Part shown: piece after piece, positions 8,747 to 16,609 of the stretch | Layout: every line of letters begins with the position of its first letter | Position numbering within the stretch: the stretch's first letter is position 1 | NCBI RefSeq assembly: GCF_030378165.1 | Contig: NZ_CP119766.1 | Coordinates: 930,001 to 994,000, forward strand | Direction: 5' to 3' | From: Flavobacterium panacagri | GTDB taxonomy: Bacteria > Bacteroidota > Bacteroidia > Flavobacteriales > Flavobacteriaceae | Length of the DNA stretch: 64,000 nucleotides | Position numbers and translations under genes: made by a program | The notes under the pieces: generated by a model | Seen by the model: the letters and a program-made list of their open reading frames with translations, nothing else | Databases searched by the model: none | Told to the model about the DNA's origin: nothing

Positions 8747-9709
8747 ATGAAAAAACTATTCTTATCTCTTTTTATCATTCTATTTTCTCAGTTTGTAGTT
8801 GCACAGGTTTCAGGAAATGTCAATTATCAAAATCATTATAATGACCAAAATAGCATTAACATCAATTTTCCTTCTAACGATGGTATTGTCGCAAGTGTAA
8901 AAGGACTTGCCAATGTTAAAGCAGATTCTTATACCGCTATTTTCAGCACCACTCAAACCGGCAAAACAACCAAAGAAGTCAACGAATTACTTGACCAGAG
9001 AATTACACAGGCGCTGAACGAAATCAAACTTAAAAAAGGCGTTGAAACTTTTGTCGATATGATTTCGTTTGTTCCGGTTTATGAATATGAAACTGAAAAA
9101 AAAGTATTCAGCCGAAAAACTTATAACGAAGTTCCGACTGGATTTGAATTGAAGAAAAACATCTACATTAAATTTTCGGATCCAAATCAGTTAAATGAAT
9201 TTATTTCCATTTTATCCAGTAATGAAATTTACGATTTGGTGCGCGTAGATTACTTTTCAAATGCTTTGGAAACCATCAAAAAAGAAATGATGGCCAAAGC
9301 CAGACTGCTGATTCAGGAAAAAATAAAAAACTATGAAATTCTTCTTGGCGAAACCTTTACAAACGCCGAAAAAAGAATTGCTGATGATTTCATTGTAAAC
9401 TTACCCGTAGAAATGTATCGATCTTATGAGGCATACAACAGCTCCTCTTTAAACTTAAAAAGGAATTCAAATATTAACCAAGCTACCAAATCGACTACAC
9501 TTTATTACCAGCCGGTTTTTGGTAAAGAGTTTGATTTTATCCTTAATCCTTCGGTTTTAGAACCTGTTATTCAGGTACAATATGAAGTAAAAATTGTTAT
9601 TAACAGAGAAAAGAAACAAAATGTAAAAGGAGACAAAGAGTTTATTCTGGTTACACCAAATGGCGATTTAAAAACTTTAAATATTAATATGACAAAACAA
9701 AACTATTAA
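8747..9709 (+). CDS. Periplasmic SIMPL-domain (DUF541-like) protein
   Basis: This is an exported protein with a signal peptide at residues 1-19 (MKKLFLSLFIILFSQFVVA). The body resembles SIMPL/DUF541 proteins: a strand ...VKGLANVKADSYTAIFS... followed by a helix with paired residues (TTKEVNELLDQRITQAL) and later KEMMAKARLLIQEK. SIMPL proteins are periplasmic or outer-membrane oligomers of mostly unknown role, often linked to stress. An unusual internal insert (about 225-255) is rich in Asn and Ser. It is the first gene behind the candidate LytTR operator, and a second copy of that operator follows its stop. Confidence 0.7.
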   Translation: MKKLFLSLFIILFSQFVVAQVSGNVNYQNHYNDQNSININFPSNDGIVASVKGLANVKADSYTAIFSTTQTGKTTKEVNELLDQRITQALNEIKLKKGVETFVDMISFVPVYEYETEKKVFSRKTYNEVPTGFELKKNIYIKFSDPNQLNEFISILSSNEIYDLVRVDYFSNALETIKKEMMAKARLLIQEKIKNYEILLGETFTNAEKRIADDFIVNLPVEMYRSYEAYNSSSLNLKRNSNINQATKSTTLYYQPVFGKEFDFILNPSVLEPVIQVQYEVKIVINREKKQNVKGDKEFILVTPNGDLKTLNINMTKQNY

Positions 9710-9719
9710 GCTGAGACCA

Positions 9720-9786
9720 TTTCACCAAGTCAAAAGCCCGTTTCACCCTTTGTCCGAAAAATAGGCCTTTTTTGTTTCTAAGTTTG
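9720..9786 (+). promoter_or_regulatory. Candidate LytTR operator plus promoter of the VWA gene
   Basis: Direct repeats TTTCACC at 9720-9726 and 9741-9747 are 21 bp apart. A -7 box TAAGTTTG lies at 9779-9786, again 34 bp beyond the second ACC. The first 15 bases are identical to 8657-8671. The arrangement, in a separate intergenic region, shows that the two promoters form a matched pair. Confidence 0.65.
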
Positions 9787-9816
9787 ATCTGTAATCATCA
9801 GTAAAAACTAAAAATC

Positions 9817-10977
9817 ATGAAATCAAATCTTTTTATTTCCGCACTATTTGCAATTGCATTTTCTATCACAAGCTGTCATTCTTCCAATGACAAACCAAAA
9901 CCGAAAACTGAAATCGAAAAACCGGCAACAGCTTCCAACACTAAAATACAAGTTGCCCTTTTGCTGGATACTTCGAGCAGTATGGACGGTTTAATCGATC
10001 AGGCAAAATCACGATTGTGGAATATTGTAAATACGCTGACCACTTTAAAATATGAAGGAAAAACACCTGATATCGAAATTGCTTTATATGAATATGGCAA
10101 TGATGGACTTTCTGCAAAATCAAACTTCATCAGACAAATAACACCGCTTTCAACCGATTTGGATTTAATTTCTGAAAAACTGTTTGCGCTTAGAACCAAC
10201 GGCGGAAGTGAATATTGCGGAGCCGTTATTCAGGATGCAACGAAAGATCTGAAATGGGCATCAGAAAACAGCAGTATGAAACTGATTTATATTGCAGGAA
10301 ACGAAGAATTCAATCAGGGAAAAATCAGTTACAAAGAAGCGATTAGCAATGCTTTAAAAAATGGTATTTATGTAAATACTATTTTCTGCGGTAATAAAAC
10401 CGAAGGCATCAACATTTTTTGGAAAGACGGCGCAGACCGCGGAAAAGGAAAATATTTCAATATTGATTCAGACAAAGCGGTAGAATATATCGCCACTCCG
10501 TATGATGATGAAATTGCCAAATGCGATGAAAAAATGAACAAAACCTACATCAATTACGGAGCAAAAGGAGCTGATAAAAAAATGAATCAGATAAAGCAGG
10601 ATCAAAACGCAAAAATGGTTTCAGCTTCAAATTATACAGACCGTGCCGTAAGTAAATCCAAAGCAGTTTATAAAAACGACAGCTGGGATTTGGTTGACAA
10701 AGTAAAAGACGATGCAGGAGCTATTTCTAAAATCAAAAAAGAAGAATTACCAACAGAATTGCAAAACAAATCGACTGCAGAATTGCAGAAAATAGTAACT
10801 GAAAAGACAAAAGAAAGAGAAACCATCCAGAAAGAAATCAGCGTTTTGGCCAAAAAACGTCAGGAATATATTGATACGGAATCTAAGAAAACCAAAAAGC
10901 AGGATGATTTAGGCAATACTATCAATTCATCTATAATAGCTTTTGCCAAAGTAAAAGGTTATACCGTTGAGAAATAA
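9817..10977 (+). CDS. VWA-domain lipoprotein
   Basis: This is a predicted lipoprotein with lipobox Cys20 (SITSC). A von Willebrand factor A domain follows, with the metal-ion-dependent adhesion motif DTSSSMDG beginning at Asp51. A Thr for metal binding may lie in the ALRTNGGSEYCG region (about 127-138). The C-terminal 70 residues (about 310-375) are charged and probably coiled coil. VWA domains usually mediate protein contact, so a scaffold or sensor role at the envelope is plausible but not shown. It has its own LytTR-like promoter and sits 8 bases before the L,D-transpeptidase gene, forming an operon. Confidence 0.85.
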   Translation: MKSNLFISALFAIAFSITSCHSSNDKPKPKTEIEKPATASNTKIQVALLLDTSSSMDGLIDQAKSRLWNIVNTLTTLKYEGKTPDIEIALYEYGNDGLSAKSNFIRQITPLSTDLDLISEKLFALRTNGGSEYCGAVIQDATKDLKWASENSSMKLIYIAGNEEFNQGKISYKEAISNALKNGIYVNTIFCGNKTEGINIFWKDGADRGKGKYFNIDSDKAVEYIATPYDDEIAKCDEKMNKTYINYGAKGADKKMNQIKQDQNAKMVSASNYTDRAVSKSKAVYKNDSWDLVDKVKDDAGAISKIKKEELPTELQNKSTAELQKIVTEKTKERETIQKEISVLAKKRQEYIDTESKKTKKQDDLGNTINSSIIAFAKVKGYTVEK

Positions 10978-10985
10978 ATTGGTGT

Positions 10986-11609
10986 ATGAAAAGCAACCTT
11001 TTCTTTTTCTTCTTGCTCTCGATTTTCTGCACCGCATTTGCCTGTAGAAATAAAGAAGAAAAACCAACAGTCAGTAAAAGTTCAAAACCGATTTATTCCT
11101 ACGAAGAGAAACTAAAAAATGAAGTCACTGAAATCAGGAGATTCTTGGGGAAATCTCCGAAATACAATTCAGATGTTGCTTTCTTTTTAGACATGAAGAT
11201 AGAATCCGGAAGAAATCGGTTTTTTGTTTATGATTTGAAACACAACAAATTACTAGATAAAGGTTTGGTTGGACATGGTTCTGGTTCCGAAACTGGCATT
11301 TATGGAGAATTGAAATTTAGCAATGTCAAAAATTCCAATTGCAGTTCGCTTGGCAAATACGCCATTGGTGGTTCCTATACAGGAAGATTTGGAAAAGCCT
11401 ATAAATTATACGGTTTAGATAAAAGCAACAGCAATGCCTTTGATCGAAATATAGTCCTACATAAATATGAAGATATTCCGTTTGAAGAACAGCGATATCC
11501 AATCTGCAATAGTTTAGGATGTCCTATGGTAAATGAAAAATTCTTCAATGTACTCGAAAAACAGATTGATAATTCTAAAAAGAAAATTATCTTGGTAATG
11601 TATTATTAA
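10986..11609 (+). CDS. L,D-transpeptidase-like lipoprotein (YkuD_2 type)
   Basis: This is a predicted murein L,D-transpeptidase-family enzyme anchored as a lipoprotein (Cys20 in TAFAC). The signature Cys lies in CNSLGCPMV, matching the S-x-G-C catalytic motif, with an upstream VGHGSGSETG segment and a His in VLHKYED. The 207-residue length suits the YkuD_2 (PF13645-type) group. Such enzymes make or edit 3-3 peptidoglycan cross-links or attach proteins to peptidoglycan; which applies here is unknown. It begins 8 bases after the VWA gene, so it should respond to the same promoter. Confidence 0.82.
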   Translation: MKSNLFFFFLLSIFCTAFACRNKEEKPTVSKSSKPIYSYEEKLKNEVTEIRRFLGKSPKYNSDVAFFLDMKIESGRNRFFVYDLKHNKLLDKGLVGHGSGSETGIYGELKFSNVKNSNCSSLGKYAIGGSYTGRFGKAYKLYGLDKSNSNAFDRNIVLHKYEDIPFEEQRYPICNSLGCPMVNEKFFNVLEKQIDNSKKKIILVMYY

Positions 11610-11672
11610 ATCAATATGATATTAAAATTTTTATATCATGAAAATTAACTTAATATTTAAAATTATAGCTAT

Positions 11673-13301
11673 ATGATTAAAAAATTAGTAACGATACTCC
11701 TACTTATGCTGTGTTCATGCGTATTTGCGCAAAAACCTGTTTTCACAACTGCAAAAGTAAAAGCAGCAACAGTGTACTTTAATGCAGCCGAAATATTAGA
11801 GACTGCAAATGTTGTTTTACCAATAGGAACCTCTGAAATAGTGATTAAAAATGTAGCCGTAAACTTAAATGAAAGTTCTATTCAAATTGGAGCACCTACA
11901 AATGTAACAGTACTTTCAGTACAGTTTACCAATAATTATATTTCAGAATATGAAACCGATTCACAATCACCATTACTAAAAAGAGTACGAGACAGTATTA
12001 CTTTAGTTCAAAAGGAAATTCAAAAAGTAAATAATGCTATTAATTCTGAAACAAAAACAATCCAGCTGTTAGATAAAAACCAGCAGATTTCCGGAGCTAA
12101 TTCTGGACTAAATGTGGCTGAGTTGATGAAAATGGTGGAATATTACAAGAACAAACAACTTGAAATTTCCAATAACATCAACAACCTTACAGAAAAAAAG
12201 CAAAAATTGGATCAGACACTCCAAAAATTAAACAACAAACTGGAAATAAATACCGACAAAGAAGAACAAACTTCGTCTGGAAAATTGATTGTTCAGGTAA
12301 TGAATAATCAGACAGGAAATGTTCCGTTAGAAATATCTTATTTGACTAATAATGCTTCCTGGTCACCTTTTTATGATTTGAGAGCCGAAAGTGTAAATGC
12401 ACCAATCAATATGATGTACAAAGCACAAGTCGTTCAAAATACAGGAATTGAATGGAAAAAAGTAAAACTTACTTTATCAAGCGGTTATCCTAATCAAAAT
12501 AATCAGGCTCCAATTTTAAGCTCATGGTTTTTGAGAAACAATGTTAATTATGGCTACAATCAAAGAGCTGTTATGAATCAACTGCAAAGTGTTGGGGCAA
12601 TGAAAGCTAAAAAGGAAAGCAGTGATCTTAATTATAGTGCAGAACCAATTATGGCAGAATCCACAATTTCTGATTACACAACAGTGGCAGAAAACCAGCT
12701 TAATATTTCTTTTGACATTGATATTCCGTATGATATTTTATCGAATGGAAAAATTCACAGTGTCTCTTTGAAGGAAATAAAACTCCCTGCTACGTACAAA
12801 TATTATGCTGTTCCAAAAGTAGAAAATGATGCTTTTTTACTGGCTGAAATTGCAGATTACAGTAAATACAATTTACTGCGTGGCGAAGCTAATATTATTT
12901 TTGAAGGCATGTATGTGGGTAAGACTTTTATTGAGCCAAACCAAACCAGCGATACTTTGAATCTAAGTATGGGGCGTGATAAAAAAGTATCTATTAAAAG
13001 AGAAAAAGTTGCCGATAAATCAGGAACTAAATTTTTATCTGCCAGAAAAGAACAAACGTTTACGTTTGACCTTACCGTAAGAAACAATAAAAAAGAAGCT
13101 GTTGAATTGATCTTGAAAGATCAATATCCATTGAGCACAAACAAGGAAATTGAGGTAGAACTTCTGCAAAGTGATGGTGCCAAAGTCAATTCAGAAACTG
13201 GAATCCTTACTTGGCAGTTACAGCTAAAACCAAATGAAACTAAAAAATTCAGAATTAGCTACAGAGTAAAATACCCGAAAGATCAGATTCTAAATTTATA
13301 A
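11673..13301 (+). CDS. MuiA-like envelope protein (DUF4139)
   Basis: This is an exported 542-residue protein resembling 'mucoidy inhibitor MuiA family' proteins. A signal peptide (about 1-19, ...VFAQ) is followed by an N-terminal DUF4140-like beta domain, a coiled coil (about 105-200, rich in Q, K, N) and a DUF4139 domain recognisable by ASWSPFYDLRAE and GIEWKKVKLTLSSG, ending in a beta-rich tail. Molecular function is unknown in the family. It lies 63 bases after the L,D-transpeptidase gene; that gap contains an AT-rich inverted repeat (ATGATAT...ATATCAT, about 11617-11640). A strong terminator follows. Confidence 0.8.
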   Translation: MIKKLVTILLLMLCSCVFAQKPVFTTAKVKAATVYFNAAEILETANVVLPIGTSEIVIKNVAVNLNESSIQIGAPTNVTVLSVQFTNNYISEYETDSQSPLLKRVRDSITLVQKEIQKVNNAINSETKTIQLLDKNQQISGANSGLNVAELMKMVEYYKNKQLEISNNINNLTEKKQKLDQTLQKLNNKLEINTDKEEQTSSGKLIVQVMNNQTGNVPLEISYLTNNASWSPFYDLRAESVNAPINMMYKAQVVQNTGIEWKKVKLTLSSGYPNQNNQAPILSSWFLRNNVNYGYNQRAVMNQLQSVGAMKAKKESSDLNYSAEPIMAESTISDYTTVAENQLNISFDIDIPYDILSNGKIHSVSLKEIKLPATYKYYAVPKVENDAFLLAEIADYSKYNLLRGEANIIFEGMYVGKTFIEPNQTSDTLNLSMGRDKKVSIKREKVADKSGTKFLSARKEQTFTFDLTVRNNKKEAVELILKDQYPLSTNKEIEVELLQSDGAKVNSETGILTWQLQLKPNETKKFRISYRVKYPKDQILNL

Positions 13302-13314
13302 AGCCTTTCAAAAT

Positions 13315-13350
13315 AAAAATCCCGATAATCAAGATTATCGGGATTTTTAT
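13315..13350. terminator. Rho-independent terminator after the MuiA-like gene
   Basis: A perfect 16-bp stem AAAAATCCCGATAATC / GATTATCGGGATTTTT has a 2-base spacer and a T tract. It closes the SIMPL-VWA-Ldt-MuiA cluster and is symmetrical enough to act on both strands. Confidence 0.9.
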
Positions 13351-13358
13351 TTAATTGG

Positions 13359-13390
13359 AAACCTAACAGGTTTTAAAACCTGTTAGGTTT
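13359..13390. repeat. Perfect 32-bp palindrome
   Basis: The sequence AAACCTAACAGG...CCTGTTAGGTTT is a complete palindrome centred at 13374/13375. It resembles, but is not the same as, the CCTGCAAGG...CCTTGTAGG palindromes. It lies at the convergent junction of the MuiA-like and aldo/keto reductase genes. Confidence 0.8.
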
Positions 13391-13405
13391 GTCTTTACTT
13401 CTAAA

Positions 13406-14443
13406 TTAAGGAGCAGGATCAGGAATAATTGCCTGAACAGCATCAATTTCTGCTAAAATTTGTTTCGAAAGCACCACATCAATTGTATCAATGTTTTCTT
13501 TTAATTGTTCCAAAGTGGTTGCTCCAATAATGGCACTTGTCAAAAATGGCTGTTGCAATACAAATCCCATTGCTAATTCGGTTAACGTTAACCCGTGTTT
13601 TTTAGCGATTTCCTGATATAATTTTGTCGCTTGTGTACATTGATCGCTATTGTAACGTTTGTATTGCGGAAAAAGATTAATTCTTGCTTTTGGATGAGCT
13701 TCTCCTGTAAGGAATTTTCCAGTCAAAACTCCAAAGGCCAAAGGCGAATATCCTAACAAACCAACATTTTCATATTTCGAAACCTCGGCAGAATTTACTT
13801 CAAACAAACGATTCAATAGAGAATACGGATTTTGAACGGTTTTGATTCTTGGTAAATTGTTGTATTTGCTTTCTTCCAAAAGACGCATCATTCCCCATGA
13901 GTTTTCATTTGAAACTCCAATGTGTTTTATTTTACCTTCTTTGATTAATACGTCAAAAGTTTCAAGGATTGCTCTGAAATTATCTTCCCAAACATCATCA
14001 TGTCCGTGAAAAGCACGTTGTCCGAAATTATTGGTTTTTCTTTCCGGCCAATGCATTTGATACAAATCGATATAATCGGTCTGAAGCCTTTTTAAACTTT
14101 GCTCAACAGCAAATTTGATACTTGTTGGAGAAAAATCCAATTTCTCACGCATATAACCAAAACTCGGATTGGGTCCGGCAATTTTAGAAGCCAAAATTAC
14201 TTTATCGCGATTTCCTGATTTCTTAAACCAAGTCCCAATAATTTTTTCCGTACTTCCATAAGTTGCTTCACTTGCCGGAACTGAATACATTTCGGCTGTA
14301 TCAAAGAAATTAACTCCTCTTTCTAAAGCGTAATCCATTTGCGCGTGTCCTTCGGCTTCTGTATTTTGTTGACCAAATGTCATGGTTCCAAGGCATATTT
14401 TACTAACTTTTATATCGGTGTTGGGTAATGTAGTGTATTTCAT
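13406..14443 (-). CDS. Aldo/keto reductase, Tas-like
   Basis: This is a cytoplasmic NADPH-dependent oxidoreductase of the aldo/keto reductase superfamily. The N-terminus ISKICLGTMTFGQQNTEAEGHAQMDYALERGVNFFDTAEMY contains the catalytic Asp and Tyr (DTAEMY), Lys lies in ILASKIAG and His in LYQMHWPE. The 345-residue length and the PERKTNNFGQ loop match the E. coli Tas-type branch. Substrate cannot be read from the sequence. A CAAATGTA at 14526-14533, a minus-strand TACATTTG, may be its promoter. Confidence 0.9.
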   Translation of the reverse strand: MKYTTLPNTDIKVSKICLGTMTFGQQNTEAEGHAQMDYALERGVNFFDTAEMYSVPASEATYGSTEKIIGTWFKKSGNRDKVILASKIAGPNPSFGYMREKLDFSPTSIKFAVEQSLKRLQTDYIDLYQMHWPERKTNNFGQRAFHGHDDVWEDNFRAILETFDVLIKEGKIKHIGVSNENSWGMMRLLEESKYNNLPRIKTVQNPYSLLNRLFEVNSAEVSKYENVGLLGYSPLAFGVLTGKFLTGEAHPKARINLFPQYKRYNSDQCTQATKLYQEIAKKHGLTLTELAMGFVLQQPFLTSAIIGATTLEQLKENIDTIDVVLSKQILAEIDAVQAIIPDPAP

Positions 14444-14451
14444 TTTTTTTT

Positions 14452-14487
14452 AAGATGCTGAGTTGCTAAGATTCTAAGGTTCTAAGT
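14452..14487. repeat. AAGATGCTAAG-type dispersed repeat
   Basis: The stretch AAGATGCTGAGTTGCTAAG plus ATTCTAAGGTTCTAAG matches the family also seen inverted at 14722-14760 and direct at 29479-29516. It is non-coding and lies directly upstream of the aldo/keto reductase. Confidence 0.6.
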
Positions 14488-14598
14488 TTCCCTCACTTTG
14501 TTTTTAATTTTTAATTGAAGAAGCACAAATGTACGAATGGATTTTTCAAATCTGAATTTGAAAAAGGTTAAAAAAAGTACAAGATTTTTTCGATCTCT

Positions 14599-14680
14599 CC
14601 TGCAAGGTTTCCAAAACCTTGTAGGTGTTTCTTTTATTGCAAACGAACATATACCTACAAGGTTTTGGAAACCTTGCAGG
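14599..14680. repeat. Paired-palindrome repeat element (BIME-like)
   Basis: Left palindrome 14599-14625 (CCTGCAAGG...CCTTGTAGG) and right palindrome 14654-14680 (CCTACAAGG...CCTTGCAGG) are joined by a linker ending in GCAAACGAACATATA. The same element and linker recur at 15393-15473. Short open frames across this region are repeat artefacts. Confidence 0.85.
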
Positions 14681-14685
14681 AAAGC

Positions 14686-14722
14686 AAAAAGGGTCCAAAG
14701 TAAAACTTTGAGCCCTTTTTTA
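14686..14722. terminator. Terminator-like hairpin next to the repeat
   Basis: AAAAAGGGTCCAAAG pairs with CTTTGAGCCCTTTTTT (one mismatch, one G-T wobble). It follows the palindromic element directly, as a related hairpin does at 15480-15511. It lies beyond the 3' end of the toxin remnant on the minus strand. Confidence 0.7.
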
Positions 14723-14760
14723 AATCTTAGCATCTTAGTATCTCAGAACCTTAGCAACTT
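14722..14760. repeat. AAGATGCTAAG-type dispersed repeat, inverted copy
   Basis: The sequence CTTAGCATCTTAGTATCTCA and following bases is the reverse complement of the 29479-29516 copy. It ends 3 bases before the stop of the toxin remnant. Confidence 0.6.
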
Positions 14761-14763
14761 AAT

Positions 14764-15056
14764 CTATTTCAAACTTTTTAACGGATTTTGATATGCATTA
14801 AAAATTCTAACCACAAAAATCGAATCCTCTTTAATCTGATACAAAACTTTATATTTTCGAATTACAATTCTACGACAATCCATTCTATAATCATCAATTT
14901 GAAATTGCTCAGGAAAAGTAATTTTATCAGTAGAATGGTATAATTCTTCTCTAATTTTTAAAGCAGTTTCTTTAGAATAACTTTCTTCAAATACAAGTAA
15001 ATATCTTTTAAATCCAGTTTGGCACTTTCACTCCAAAAAACTTCTAATTTACTCAT
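14764..15056 (-). pseudogene. ParE/RelE-type toxin, frameshifted
   Basis: No intact frame exists, but reading across one lost base gives a 97-residue RelE/ParE-like toxin. The first frame begins MSKLEVFWSESAKLDLKDIY and soon hits a stop. The next frame continues FEESYSKETALKIREELYH and ends in RKYKVLYQIKEDSIFVVRIF plus NAYQNPLKSLK, a classic ParE tail. The break is at about 14988-14994, where TATTTG probably replaces TATTTTG; the 293-base length is one short of a whole number of codons. The start overlaps the antitoxin stop by 8 bases. It could be a real decay product or a one-base assembly error. Confidence 0.8.
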
Positions 15057-15300
15057 TATCCCAATCTTCCATTTCTTTCAACAAATCATCTTTTGAAATT
15101 ATTCGATTGTATTTAATATCATCTAAACCTTCTTCAATTTTATTATGATATTCTGACAATGCTAATGGATTTCCTTTAGCATCATAAGAAACCACTTCAT
15201 TCAAATAGTTATCAAAAACCGAAGAAACAATTCTCAAAACTCTTTCATCTGCTAATTCCAATTGATTCTTTATCTTTTCTTTTAATTCCGGAAGTCCCAT
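15049..15300 (-). CDS. Type II antitoxin of the ParE-like pair
   Basis: This is an intact 83-residue acidic protein immediately upstream of, and overlapping, the frameshifted toxin gene. The size, position and acidic C-terminus (LKEMEDWDNE) fit a Bacteroidota addiction-module antitoxin. The helical N-terminus (MGLPELKEKIKNQLELADER) probably dimerises or binds DNA, and the C-terminal part would wrap the toxin. With the toxin broken, it may now be an orphan antitoxin. It has its own promoter at 15320-15353. Confidence 0.75.
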   Translation of the reverse strand: MGLPELKEKIKNQLELADERVLRIVSSVFDNYLNEVVSYDAKGNPLALSEYHNKIEEGLDDIKYNRIISKDDLLKEMEDWDNE

Positions 15301-15319
15301 AGCTTAATCTTTTGAAATC

Positions 15320-15353
15320 CAAAGTTACGAAAATAATAAAACTGAAATTCCAA
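15320..15353 (-). promoter_or_regulatory. Promoter of the frameshifted TA locus
   Basis: Read on the minus strand: TTG (15351-15353), a 23-base spacer, then TAACTTTG (15320-15327), fitting the Bacteroidota TTG/TAnnTTTG pattern. It lies 20 bases upstream of the antitoxin ATG. Confidence 0.55.
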
Positions 15354-15392
15354 TTTAAAGAATCCTAATACAAAAACTAAAGTTTCAGTTCT

Positions 15393-15473
15393 CCTACAAG
15401 GTTTTGGAAACCTTGTAGATGTTTCTTTATTACAAACGAACTTATACCTACAAGGTTTTGGAAACCTTGCAGG
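15393..15473. repeat. Paired-palindrome repeat element (BIME-like), second copy at the TA locus
   Basis: Left palindrome 15393-15419 (CCTACAAGG...CCTTGTAGA) and right palindrome 15447-15473 (CCTACAAGG...CCTTGCAGG) share the linker seen in the 14599 copy (ACAAACGAACTTATA). The two copies bracket the TA locus in the same orientation. Confidence 0.85.
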
Positions 15474-15479
15474 AAAACA

Positions 15480-15511
15480 AAAGGCTCAAAAGTAAAAACC
15501 TTTGAGCCTTT
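15480..15511. terminator. Terminator after the OmpA-family gene
   Basis: The stem AAAGGCTCAAA / TTTGAGCCTTT has a 10-base loop. It lies 22 bases beyond the stop of the minus-strand OmpA gene and is related in sequence to the hairpin at 14686-14722. Confidence 0.8.
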
Positions 15512-15532
15512 GTAACTGTGTCCCTTTTAACC

Positions 15533-16477
15533 TTAATTAATACTATTAAGCATCTCCGCAATCTCATCCAATCTTGGAGTTAAGATAATTTCGATTCTAC
15601 GGTTTTTAGCTTTTCCTTCTGGAGTAGCGTTGCTTGCTAAAGGAGAAAACTCGCTTCTTCCCGCGGCAGTTAATTTTTGTTTGTTGATTTTTGGGTTTTC
15701 GCTCAAAATCGCAACGATTGCAGTTGCTCTTTTTGTAGATAAATCCCAGTTGTTTGCAATTGGTCCAGAACCAGCATACGGATCATCATCTGTATGTCCT
15801 TCAATAAGAACCGAAAGATCCGGATTGTCTCCTAAAACTTTTCCAAGTTCTACAACAGCTCTTTTACCTTCTGTTCCAACAGCCCAGCTTCCTGAGTTGA
15901 AAAGTAATTTGTTTTCCATAGAAACATATACTTTTCCGTTTTTATGCTCAACTGTTAAACCTTTGCCTTCAAAACCAGTTAATGCTTTAGATAAAGTTTC
16001 TTTTAACTTACGCATTGCTTCTTCTTTAGCCGCAATCATATCTTCCAATTCTTTCAAACGGTTTGCTGTTTTATCTAAACGAGCTTGTTCGTCTGCAAGA
16101 GCTTTACCTTTTGCTTCTAACTGCGCTAGCAATTCACGGTTTTTAGCCATGTTTTTCTCCAGAGCATCGTTGCTGTTTTTCTCTAAAGCATTATATGAAT
16201 CCTGCAGCACTTTAAATTTCTTTTGTTCTGCAGCTAAATCGGCTTTTTGTTTTGCCAAATCATCTTTTGTGCTCGCCAAATCTTTAGTCAATTTATCGCG
16301 ATCCAATTCTAATTGATTTTTCGCTTTCTTCAGATTATCATTTTCATCCGTAATAGAACGGTTTTCTTTCTTTAAATCTGAATATTTTGTTTCTAAATCA
16401 TTATAAATTTTCTTAGAAACACAAGACGTTGCGGACATAGCTAATACTAATAATCCGATGGAGGCTTTTTTAATCAT
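15533..16477 (-). CDS. OmpA-family lipoprotein
   Basis: This is an outer-membrane-anchored, peptidoglycan-binding lipoprotein. The lipobox ends at Cys19 (SATSC). A long coiled coil rich in K, E, D and Q (about 25-170) is followed by a C-terminal OmpA domain with the peptidoglycan-binding pattern LIEGHTDDDPY...NWDLSTKRA...GRSEFSPL...NRRIEIIL. It would tether the outer membrane to the cell wall at a distance set by the coiled coil. It is transcribed alone. Confidence 0.9.
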   Translation of the reverse strand: MIKKASIGLLVLAMSATSCVSKKIYNDLETKYSDLKKENRSITDENDNLKKAKNQLELDRDKLTKDLASTKDDLAKQKADLAAEQKKFKVLQDSYNALEKNSNDALEKNMAKNRELLAQLEAKGKALADEQARLDKTANRLKELEDMIAAKEEAMRKLKETLSKALTGFEGKGLTVEHKNGKVYVSMENKLLFNSGSWAVGTEGKRAVVELGKVLGDNPDLSVLIEGHTDDDPYAGSGPIANNWDLSTKRATAIVAILSENPKINKQKLTAAGRSEFSPLASNATPEGKAKNRRIEIILTPRLDEIAEMLNSIN

Positions 16478-16609
16478 CTTTCTTTAATTGGTTTTTATTC
16501 TGGGGCGTTTAATACTTTTTCAATGACAATATCAAAATTCAATCACAATGTTTAAACTCTAATATCAATTTTAAAACTTAAATTCTTTCAGCAAGAACAA
16601 TACCAAACT

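Noticed and set aside
11616..11640. AT-rich inverted repeat between the Ldt and MuiA-like genes as a terminator
   Set aside because: The stem is A/T only and lacks a clear T tract; read-through is more likely.
14482..14791. Open frames on both strands over the repeat next to the TA locus
   Set aside because: They translate palindromic repeat and terminator sequence; the two frames share mirrored peptides such as LLQGFQNLVG, which betrays the palindromes.
15630..16316. Plus-strand 228-residue frame opposite the OmpA lipoprotein gene
   Set aside because: It is a shadow of the coiled-coil coding region, with no ribosome site or family match.
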